Shown piece by piece: positions 1-5,937 of a stretch of 8,228 bases of DNA. A program made the translations under genes and the position numbers. The notes beneath the pieces were generated by a model that worked only from the letters and a program-made list of their open reading frames with translations, was not told the origin of the DNA and did no database searches. Every line of letters begins with the position of its first letter. Position 1 is the stretch's first letter. Source of the DNA: Candidatus Borrarchaeota archaeon (GTDB lineage: Archaea; Asgardarchaeota; Sifarchaeia; Borrarchaeales; Borrarchaeaceae); assembly GCA_016840645.1 (NCBI GenBank), contig JAEORY010000165.1, forward strand, positions 1 through 8,228. Direction: 5' to 3'.

Positions 1-640
1 TCTGTTTAGAAATCTTTGCAGTTTTTTTTTCGCCAACAATAGTTACGCCTAATTTTTGGATTTCTGATTTAATTTTCGGCAGGTTAATTTCTGACGGATT
101 ATAGATTAGAGTCATTATACTTTTTTCAAATGAAACAGTGGCATAGAGAATACCTCTAACACCGTCTAATTCTTGTTCTAACTTCTTTCCAAGTGATTTT
201 GAGGTCAAGGATTCCAAATTGAGTATCACACGTTCGCCTTCGAGTTCGAACCCTAACTCCTTAATTTTCTTTTCTACACGTTCGAAGGTTTCTTTTTCTC
301 CATCGAAAAAGAGATTTGTTATCCTTGGACCAAAACTCACCGTTGCCTTTTTCACGCCATCAACGTTATCTAATGCCTTCTGCAAAGATAACGCGCAATT
401 GGCACAATCCATTCCGCTCAAATTGAACGTCAATTTCTTCGTGCCTGATGTCCCGAACAACTCTTCAAATTGCTCTTCGTCATCAACTTCGCGTTTATGA
501 TCATGCTCATGATCGTGTTCACAAGATGTGTCTTCATATGCATGATTATGGGACTCACCACAACTTGAATCATTGCAGGCACAGGATGTATTTTTATCGT
601 TGCATTCATCTGCTCCAGAAGGCTCATCTTGGTGACTCAT
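1..640 (-). CDS. Heavy-metal transport protein, N-terminal part (probable P1B-type ATPase), partial at the left edge
   Basis: The reading frame is open from an ATG at 640-638 to the window edge, giving 213 residues with no stop. Residues 1-50 form a tail rich in Cys (13, 20, 22, 27, 40) and His (31, 33, 42, 44, 46, 48), a typical metal-binding extension. Residues about 68-132 form an HMA domain with the GMDCANC motif at 76-82; the two Cys (79, 82) would bind a soft metal ion. Residues about 136-200 look like a second HMA fold (L-xx-V-x-G-V pattern near 155-165) that has no CxxC. In known families this layout precedes the membrane and ATPase domains of Zn/Cd/Pb- or Cu-exporting P1B pumps, and the GMDC form is common in CadA/ZntA. 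The pump core is outside the window, so pump identity and metal are inferred. A GGAG lies 11 bases before the start. A six-codon frame ends across this start by an ATGA overlap. Confidence 0.8.
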   Translation of the reverse strand, partial: MSHQDEPSGADECNDKNTSCACNDSSCGESHNHAYEDTSCEHDHEHDHKREVDDEEQFEELFGTSGTKKLTFNLSGMDCANCALSLQKALDNVDGVKKATVSFGPRITNLFFDGEKETFERVEKKIKELGFELEGERVILNLESLTSKSLGKKLEQELDGVRGILYATVSFEKSIMTLIYNPSEINLPKIKSEIQKLGVTIVGEKKTAKISKQ

Positions 641-697
641 TTGATTTTGAACTCCATTTCTTTGACTTATTTTTGGCTATCAAGTACACTATGAAAT

Positions 698-710
698 ATT
701 AGTTTAAGAA
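698..710 (-). promoter_or_regulatory. Possible TATA box for the metal-transport gene
   Basis: On the minus strand the sequence CTTAAACTAATA resembles an archaeal TATA element. It would place the transcript start near 678, about 38 bases before the ATG at 640. AT-rich surroundings make the exact box uncertain. Confidence 0.3.
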
Positions 711-713
711 ATT

Positions 714-766
714 AATGCTAAGAGCAGATGGAGTTGTTATGAAAAACTATCAAAAAACTTAGCATT
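714..766. repeat. 9-bp perfect inverted repeat with 35-base spacer
   Basis: AATGCTAAG at 714-722 is the exact reverse complement of CTTAGCATT at 758-766. A third partial copy (AATGC, 774-778) can pair with GCATT at 762-766, so two alternative hairpins are possible. On the plus strand the right arm runs into six T residues (765-770), like a U-rich terminator, yet no plus-strand gene lies upstream. The position just behind the putative promoter of the metal-transport gene also fits an operator. Function unknown. Confidence 0.45.
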
Positions 767-822
767 TTTTAATAATGCAGAGATTTGAGTCTTTGTGAGC
801 AATCGTTATCCATAAAAAATCA

Positions 823-847
823 ATAACCCTAATTTGTTGAGGGTTAT
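823..847. repeat. 8-bp perfect inverted repeat with 9-base loop, upstream of lysS
   Basis: ATAACCCT (823-830) and AGGGTTAT (840-847) are exact reverse complements, separated by nine bases. The pair ends 23 bases before the TATA-like box of the synthetase gene. This could be an activator or repressor site for either divergent gene. If transcribed leftward it would be a hairpin followed by a T-rich run. Confidence 0.5.
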
Positions 848-870
848 ACTCAAAAGTATTTCACACTCCA

Positions 871-879
871 TATAAAACT
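871..879 (+). promoter_or_regulatory. TATA box of the lysyl-tRNA synthetase gene
   Basis: TATAAAACT at 871-879 matches the archaeal TATA consensus well. With the usual 25-27 base distance, transcription would begin near 900. That leaves a leader of about 25 bases, which includes a GAGG (914-917) and an AAGG (922-925) just before the ATG at 927. Confidence 0.55.
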
Positions 880-926
880 AAGAAGTTGCGATTACAGAAA
901 GCGTTCAATTACACCGAGGATTAAGG

Positions 927-2522
927 ATGAAAATAATTGGCAGAGGTTCATGGATAGACAAACTTGCGATGGATGCATTGGCATATAAGAGGCGAATGGG
1001 GAAAAAAACAGAGTTATTTCGTACTGAGAGCGGTCTAGGCGCTTCTGGATTCCCGCACATTGGTTCATTTTCTGATGCGGCTCGCAGTTTTATCATAAAG
1101 CTAGCAGTTGAAGATGCTGGTCATAAATCTGAGTTTATTGCTTATTCAGATGATATGGATGGACTCAGAAAAGTACCTGCTGGAATGCCAAACGCAGACG
1201 AATTGAAAAAATATATTGGTGTCCCGGTAACAGATATTCCTGACCCATTCAACTGCCATGAAAGTTATGGAATTCACATGAGTTCTATGTTAATTGATGC
1301 ATTAGATACTTGTGGTGTAGAGTTCACATCCGTTTCAGCTCGGGAGATGTATAAGAAAGGCGCATTCACGAAACAAATTGAGTTAATACTAGCAAATGCA
1401 GACAAAGTTGGTGATATTGTAAAGGAGTTGACAGGTCAGGAAAAATATACAGAAGTTCTGCCTTATTATGCGGTTTGTGAGAACTGTGGCAAGATGTATA
1501 CAACAAAGGTCACAGAGTTCCATCCGGAAACTCATTCTGTTTTTTATACATGCACAGACTCGCCTTTACGAGATGACATCATTAAAGGATGCAACCATCA
1601 AGGATTTGCAGACTACAAAAAAGATCAAGGCAAACTTAATTGGAAAGTAGAGTTTGCCGCACGATGGGACGCACTAGGGATCGATTTTGAGGCATATGGA
1701 AAAGACATACATGATTCTGTTGTTGTGAATGACCAAATCCAGAGAGAAATCCTGCAAACTGCACCACCGCATCATGAACGCTATGAGATGTTCCTTGACA
1801 AGGGCGGAACAAAGATTTCAAAGTCTCTAGGGAATGTTCTTACACCACAAGTATGGCTTCGCTATGGTTCCTGTAAATCTTTGATGTTGTTAATGCTTAA
1901 GCGGTTTCAAGGAACAAGATCGGTAGGCATTGAAGATATTCCAAAACTCATGGACGAATATGATTATCTGGAAGATATCTTCTTTGGAGTAAAGAAAGAG
2001 AAAAACGAGGCGAAGAGGATAAAGAACATTGCACTCTATGAGTATACAAATTTGCTGAAACCACCAGAAAACCGCCCACAACATGTTCCATATAATATCT
2101 TAATAAACTTAGTGTCCGTTGCGCCAGAAACTGCTATTGACGAGTTTTTAATGGCAAAACTGGAAGAGTTAGGCTATTTAAAAGATGGAAATAAAAAAGG
2201 TCTTAAAAAACGTTTTCAATGTGCAAAAAATTGGGTGGAAGATTTTAAAGAAATCGAAGTTGAACCAGTTGAGCTGTCAATTAATGAAAAAAATGCAATA
2301 AGAGACCTCATACCCATACTGGAGGAAAATGAAAGTAGCGAAGTAATACAACAAGCCATTTTCGAGGCGGCGAGAAACAATTCGTTGAAACCTCGGATTT
2401 TCTTTCGATTACTTTACCGCATTCTTCTTGGAACTGATAGTGGTCCTAAACTTGGTCCATATATCGCAATAGCAGGTCCAAAAAAGGTTGCAAAGCGTCT
2501 AAATTTTTTGTCGGCGCTGTGA
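927..2522 (+). CDS. lysS: Lysyl-tRNA synthetase, class I
   Basis: The cytoplasmic enzyme joins lysine to tRNA-Lys using ATP (EC 6.1.1.6). It is of the class I form found in most archaea and a few bacteria, unrelated in fold to the common class II enzyme. The 531 residues match the usual length of about 510-550. The Rossmann catalytic domain carries the class I signatures: a HIGH motif as GFPHIG (41-46) and a KMSKS motif as KISKS (296-300). Between them, C184, C187, C209 and C222 form a likely zinc site in the insertion. Other family blocks are SDDMDGLRKVP (74-84) and YGIHMSSML (114-122). After about residue 330 comes the helical anticodon-binding part, ending in the typical GPKLGPYIA block (506-514). 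The ATG at 927 fits the family N-terminus (WIDKLA at 9-14). The gene stands alone behind its own TATA box. No key residue is missing. Confidence 0.96.
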   Translation: MKIIGRGSWIDKLAMDALAYKRRMGKKTELFRTESGLGASGFPHIGSFSDAARSFIIKLAVEDAGHKSEFIAYSDDMDGLRKVPAGMPNADELKKYIGVPVTDIPDPFNCHESYGIHMSSMLIDALDTCGVEFTSVSAREMYKKGAFTKQIELILANADKVGDIVKELTGQEKYTEVLPYYAVCENCGKMYTTKVTEFHPETHSVFYTCTDSPLRDDIIKGCNHQGFADYKKDQGKLNWKVEFAARWDALGIDFEAYGKDIHDSVVVNDQIQREILQTAPPHHERYEMFLDKGGTKISKSLGNVLTPQVWLRYGSCKSLMLLMLKRFQGTRSVGIEDIPKLMDEYDYLEDIFFGVKKEKNEAKRIKNIALYEYTNLLKPPENRPQHVPYNILINLVSVAPETAIDEFLMAKLEELGYLKDGNKKGLKKRFQCAKNWVEDFKEIEVEPVELSINEKNAIRDLIPILEENESSEVIQQAIFEAARNNSLKPRIFFRLLYRILLGTDSGPKLGPYIAIAGPKKVAKRLNFLSAL

Positions 2523-2649
2523 TTTTGGAGTTCATGTGTCTAAGTTCACCCCTTAAGTTATTTTTGCGAGCAGATTTTCAAACAGATAAGTTGTCTCTTT
2601 ATGGATTTCACTTTCAACAAAATCACTTCGCGCCTTATTGCAAAAACAC

Positions 2650-2698
2650 GTGAGCGCATTGCCCCGAATAGAAAACATTTAAGTAGTCTTTCGCTCAC
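2650..2698. repeat. 7-bp inverted repeat bracketing a promoter
   Basis: GTGAGCG (2650-2656) and CGCTCAC (2692-2698) are exact reverse complements. The 35-base spacer between them contains the TATA-like element of the following small gene. The arms are GC-rich against an AT-rich background, which makes chance less likely. A regulator-binding pair is possible; nothing shows which regulator. Confidence 0.45.
2677..2685 (+). promoter_or_regulatory. TATA-like box of the 92-residue protein gene
   Basis: ATTTAAGTA lies about 60 bases before the ATG at 2744. The predicted transcript start is near 2707, inside a small inverted repeat, with a leader of about 37 bases. The match is fair, not perfect. 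Confidence 0.4.
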
Positions 2699-2701
2699 AA
2701 A

Positions 2702-2716
2702 CACAGTAAGACTGTG
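2702..2716. repeat. 6-bp inverted repeat at the predicted transcript start
   Basis: CACAGT (2702-2707), three bases, then ACTGTG (2711-2716) form a compact dyad over the predicted transcription start of the small gene. This is where an archaeal repressor would block RNA polymerase; in RNA it would form a short 5' hairpin. Either role is inference. Confidence 0.4.
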
Positions 2717-2743
2717 AAATAAGAGCACAGGGAGACATTTTTT

Positions 2744-3022
2744 ATGTCCGCCACACCAGAAGAGAAAATCTCAAAATGGGATTTCGTTTGTGCTAAGTTT
2801 GCTGCTGCATCTGAAATCGATGATTTGATTGTGAGTGCAACGTTCAAAGATCCAGATATATTATTGATCCTCAGACGTTATCGGGGGAAAACTTTATCAG
2901 CACAATGTCGTGATGATTTGGCTCAAGTACAGCAAAAATTTTCAAGAGTCTTATTTGATGAGTGTTGCGATGATTTAAAGGAAGAAATTGAAAGCCACTT
3001 CCAGAACGTAAATAATTCTTAA
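2744..3022 (+). CDS. Small acidic Cys-containing protein of unknown function
   Basis: I do not recognise this 92-residue protein. It has no signal peptide and no membrane segment, so it is probably cytoplasmic. It seems largely helical: residues 3-31 and 51-88 have amphipathic spacing, separated by a short hydrophobic stretch with a basic cluster (ILLILRRYRGK, 39-49). Four Cys (16, 55, 74, 75) and one His (85) are present without a standard zinc-finger spacing. The C-terminal half is acidic. Evidence that it is a real gene: a GGAG ribosome binding site (2731-2734) nine bases before the ATG, a TATA-like box with dyads upstream, a T-rich terminator just after the tandem TAA stops (3020-3025), and even amino acid use. 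It stands alone, between the synthetase (same strand) and a convergent glycan locus, so neighbours give no role. A small regulator or partner subunit is a guess only. Confidence 0.75.
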   Translation: MSATPEEKISKWDFVCAKFAAASEIDDLIVSATFKDPDILLILRRYRGKTLSAQCRDDLAQVQQKFSRVLFDECCDDLKEEIESHFQNVNNS

Positions 3023-3045
3023 TAAGAATAAACTGGGCTTTTTTT
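3015..3045 (+). terminator. Terminator of the small-protein gene
   Basis: A 15-base AT palindrome, arms ATTCTTA and TAAGAAT around one base (3015-3029), overlaps the stop codon. It is followed by a run of seven T (3039-3045) and more T-rich sequence. Archaeal polymerase stops at such U-rich tracts. The 39-base gap also receives the convergent glycosyltransferase gene ending at 3062. Confidence 0.55.
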
Positions 3046-3061
3046 GAATTTTTATATAATA

Positions 3062-4228
3062 TTAGAGGACTGACCGAAACGCGGCTAGAAAATTATCGAT
3101 CATTACTTCTAATGAAAATTTTGCTTCTGACAAAGCCCTTCCTTCTTTGCCCATTTTGTGTCGTAGTTCCTCATCTTTTAATAACATGAGAAGGGCATTT
3201 GAGAAGGCAATAGGATCCCTTGGGTTTGTTAAAAGACCAGTTTTCTTATGAATCACTGATTCAAGTGGACCTCCTTCATTTGAAGCAACTACAGGTGTTT
3301 CACAAGACATTGCTTCTATCGGAACCAAGCCCCAAGGTTCCATGAGAGGAGGATATGCTACAATATCAGCCATAGAGTAATATACTGGCATTTCTTTATC
3401 GCTTACATTCTCAATAAACATAATCGCATGATCAAGATGTAGGGCCTTACTCAACTTTATTAGACTTTCTTTCTCTCGTCCTCTACCAATAATAACTAAT
3501 CTACAGGAAGATATTTTCTTGTACACGTATTTAAAGGACTGGATTAACATAGAGATGTTCTTCACAGGTGATAACCTAGAAACTGCAAGAATCACAGTTT
3601 CTGCATTTGGGAAAAACTGTTCTTTATAGAACCGCCCCTCATTATGGAAACTAAATTTTTCAACATCGATTCCAGGATAGACTATTTGTGCATTTTTCGC
3701 ATAAATTGCTTCTATTTTCGCTTTGGTAAATCCACTGTTCGCTAAAACCGAATCTGCAGATTTAACTGCTTTTTGATCAGAATACATGTAAAGATGTCGA
3801 ATAAATCCAAAGAAAAACTTGAAAGACCAGCTAGCCTCTCTGAAATAATTCCTGTCATAGAAAAATCGTGGAGGTTCGTGAATATAACAGATAAAAGGTT
3901 TGTTTTGTAATTGAATGTATTTGTATCCTGCGAGGTTAGAAGGGAAATTATGTGCATTTATGGCATCTAAATCAGATGGAACATGTTTTTGTAGTTTCTT
4001 CACTATCTTAGGGATAGAAAACCAGTATTTCATACCGATAGGTGATCCGCCTATGTCGCAAAAATGAATTCCTTCACGCGAAAACATGTTCTTAACATTT
4101 GCTCTAATATTTTGGGTGATTACTGTGATATCAAGGCCTCTTTTCTTCAACCCCGTACATAAATCTATGACCATTTTCTCTGCGCCACGTGTTGTATAGA
4201 GAGAACGGTGAAGAATGCCAATCTTCAA
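3062..4228 (-). CDS. GT4-family glycosyltransferase
   Basis: A GT-B fold, cytoplasmic or membrane-peripheral enzyme that transfers a sugar from a nucleotide donor, keeping the anomeric configuration; donor and acceptor cannot be read from the sequence. The 388 residues are normal for GT4. The N-terminal domain has the loop TRGAEKMV (13-20) after the first strand and IHEPP (116-120). The C-terminal nucleotide-binding domain has SRLSPVKN (217-224; R218 and K223 expected near the donor phosphates), IIGRG (246-250), and the EX7E motif E297-E305, then AMSCETPVVASNEGG (306-320). The start is TTG at 4228-4226, overlapping the flippase stop (TTGA) with GAGGGG five bases upstream, so the two are translationally coupled and it likely works on the glycan the flippase moves. 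It is clearly different from the two paralogous transferases further right, so it adds another sugar. Confidence 0.93.
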   Translation of the reverse strand: MKIGILHRSLYTTRGAEKMVIDLCTGLKKRGLDITVITQNIRANVKNMFSREGIHFCDIGGSPIGMKYWFSIPKIVKKLQKHVPSDLDAINAHNFPSNLAGYKYIQLQNKPFICYIHEPPRFFYDRNYFREASWSFKFFFGFIRHLYMYSDQKAVKSADSVLANSGFTKAKIEAIYAKNAQIVYPGIDVEKFSFHNEGRFYKEQFFPNAETVILAVSRLSPVKNISMLIQSFKYVYKKISSCRLVIIGRGREKESLIKLSKALHLDHAIMFIENVSDKEMPVYYSMADIVAYPPLMEPWGLVPIEAMSCETPVVASNEGGPLESVIHKKTGLLTNPRDPIAFSNALLMLLKDEELRHKMGKEGRALSEAKFSLEVMIDNFLAAFRSVL

Positions 4229-5823
4229 GATTTCCCCTCATATTTTGCTAATATCTTTTCTTTAAATCTTATAAGAACACAACTGAAATCAATAAATAAG
4301 ATAAAAGGTTTCTTGAGAAAAGGAATTCTTTCTGTAAATAGCCTCAAACGATCTAAGTCTTCGTAGTTAATACCACCAAGAAAGATAACTGAAGGTATGT
4401 AGATTACGATTCCGATCACAACGACGACGATAATAAGAATGAAATTAATGATTGAAAACAAAGAGAGTACTCCTAAGACTCCATAGCAGACTATATAGAC
4501 GAGAATACTTGCCATTGCATATTTAAAGACTGGTATTGAAGGAAATGGAGTTTTAAGAAAAGATTTGGTTTTCAAAACGCAATATAAAACGCCAACGCAA
4601 CTTCCAAGCGAAAACGCGATCGCTACAGCAATTTCCTGAAAGAAAGATATCAAACCGAGCGCAGTTACTGTGTTTATTAAAGTCATTAGACCGTAATATT
4701 TTGCAATCCAGTCAGGTCTTTCAATCGCTGCGAAAGTTGATCGCATACCGATAGTTACTGCACGTCCAACGTATCCAAAAGAGAGAAGCATCAAAAAAAT
4801 TACTGAAGAAGAATATGTGGGAGGATATAGCAGAGAAATTACAAAATCCGCTAGCAAAAATGTGAATGCAATTATTGGAAGCGCAGACAAGAAGGCATAT
4901 TTTGTACTCTCAAAATAGGTTTTCTGTAATTTCCAAAAAGTGGCATTTTTCTTATTTGTTACAAAAAAACTTGTTTGCAACGGTTCTAAAACCCTTCCTG
5001 AAACATTGATGTAGCCGATAATGTTATCAAGAGTGGCAGCAGCTACTTTGTAATAGCTTACAGTTATTAAGTCAAAAAAATAGGTGAGTATCAGAAAATT
5101 AACGTTGCTATAGAGATAAAATGTAATAGATGAAACGATCATCCATTTTGAATAACTAATGATTCTCTTCATATCGAGTTCGACTTTACTAGGTTCGGAT
5201 TCCTTTTCAAATTTCTGAAAAATTAAAAATAGAAAGATTATACCAACAATAAGTGGCGCTAATGAGTATCCAAGTAACGCACCGACAGCACCAAACCCAC
5301 TGACTATAACGAAGAGAACGAAGAAGATAATCAATGCACTTCTTCTAAAAATCGTAAAGAATAATTCTTTTTTAAACTCCTGCAATCCTTCCAACACACT
5401 CATTACAATATCTGTAAATGCTCCAAATAGAATACTAAACGCAGCAACTCTCAATGCAAGCGCATATCCTGGGTTCTGAAAGAAAATCGCGATATAATCT
5501 GCTAAAACAATAAAGAAGATACAAAAAATCGTTGCCACTGCAAGCCTAATTTTTAAAATAAATCTAAAACAAACTCTAATCTTATTTTCTTCGCCTAATG
5601 TACTGAATTCGGCGATATAACGTCTAAGGATTAGTCCAAGACGCAAATCGGAAAATAATTGTCCAAATCCTACTGTAGAAATTGCAAAGGTAACTAATCC
5701 AAGCTGACCGGGCGTAAGAAACCATGCTGTCAATAGCCAATAAGCGAAGCCAAGAATATAAAACGCAAGATTATCTAAAGAAACGTAAGAATACCCTTTG
5801 ATCATTTTACTCGTAGTAGACAT
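4225..5823 (-). CDS. Wzx/MATE-type oligosaccharide flippase
   Basis: An integral membrane protein that would move a lipid-linked oligosaccharide from the cytoplasmic to the outer face of the membrane (MOP superfamily; polysaccharide biosynthesis/Wzx branch). The 532 residues hold about 14 hydrophobic segments, roughly at 18-36, 40-60, 93-115, 121-143, 161-181, 184-203, 226-250, 256-275, 309-331, 339-359, 375-395, 398-417, 434-454 and 458-480, with basic loops such as LRRY (66-69) and FRRS (159-162). The VGFGQLFSDLRLG block (51-63) is usual for the family, as is a cytoplasmic C-terminal tail with an acidic EDLDRLR (488-494). I prefer ATG at 5823, with GGGA upstream; a TTG at 5835 would add four residues and has no binding site. 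A 114-base gap with a TATA-like box precedes it. It overlaps the next glycosyltransferase by four bases. Confidence 0.9.
   Translation of the reverse strand: MSTTSKMIKGYSYVSLDNLAFYILGFAYWLLTAWFLTPGQLGLVTFAISTVGFGQLFSDLRLGLILRRYIAEFSTLGEENKIRVCFRFILKIRLAVATIFCIFFIVLADYIAIFFQNPGYALALRVAAFSILFGAFTDIVMSVLEGLQEFKKELFFTIFRRSALIIFFVLFVIVSGFGAVGALLGYSLAPLIVGIIFLFLIFQKFEKESEPSKVELDMKRIISYSKWMIVSSITFYLYSNVNFLILTYFFDLITVSYYKVAAATLDNIIGYINVSGRVLEPLQTSFFVTNKKNATFWKLQKTYFESTKYAFLSALPIIAFTFLLADFVISLLYPPTYSSSVIFLMLLSFGYVGRAVTIGMRSTFAAIERPDWIAKYYGLMTLINTVTALGLISFFQEIAVAIAFSLGSCVGVLYCVLKTKSFLKTPFPSIPVFKYAMASILVYIVCYGVLGVLSLFSIINFILIIVVVVIGIVIYIPSVIFLGGINYEDLDRLRLFTERIPFLKKPFILFIDFSCVLIRFKEKILAKYEGKS
4234..4239 (-). 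promoter_or_regulatory. Strong ribosome binding site that fixes a TTG start
   Basis: GAGGGG on the minus strand lies five bases before the TTG at 4228, inside the last codons of the flippase gene. It matches the 3' end of archaeal 16S rRNA well, and there is no better ATG close by, so TTG is the likely start. Confidence 0.65.
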
Positions 5824-5871
5824 AAGATCCCACAAGGCAATTGAGGTCTAATCACATATCAATTTTTTGAG

Positions 5872-5880
5872 CTTTAAAAC
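5872..5880 (-). promoter_or_regulatory. Possible TATA box of the flippase-transferase pair
   Basis: GTTTTAAAG on the minus strand would start a transcript near 5849, about 26 bases before the ATG at 5823. A second AT-rich candidate lies at 5891-5903 (TTTTAATATATCA). The same gap carries a T-rich tract (5901-5908 region) that could end transcripts of the gene upstream, so the pair may be transcribed separately from it. Confidence 0.35.
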
Positions 5881-5937
5881 GGAGAAGGACTGATATATTA
5901 AAAATTTTCATGATAAATTCGCAGAAGTTTTTGAAAC

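Larger units (their letters stand above)
641..926. other. Divergent intergenic spacer
   Basis: This 286-base spacer lies between two genes read away from each other, so it must hold two promoters. I see a TATA-like box for each direction, the two inverted repeats listed separately, and no tRNA-like or longer coding structure on either strand. Confidence 0.6.

Noticed and set aside
219..702. Plus-strand open frames and a shifted minus-strand frame of 65-93 codons in the left region
   Set aside because: They lie opposite or out of frame to the HMA-domain protein, and their translations are low-complexity (Ser- or His-rich) mirrors of that gene.
2534..2653. 39-codon plus-strand frame just after lysS, starting ATG at 2534
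   Set aside because: Its GGAG is only three bases from the ATG, the composition is unremarkable, and it competes with the opposite-strand frame; no support as a gene.
2523..2743. tRNA or box C/D guide RNA in the spacer after lysS
   Set aside because: I found no cloverleaf, no T-loop GTTCRA context and no ordered C and D boxes.
5824..5835. TTG start giving a 536-residue flippase
   Set aside because: There is no ribosome binding site before it, and an ATG 12 bases downstream has a GGGA at workable spacing.
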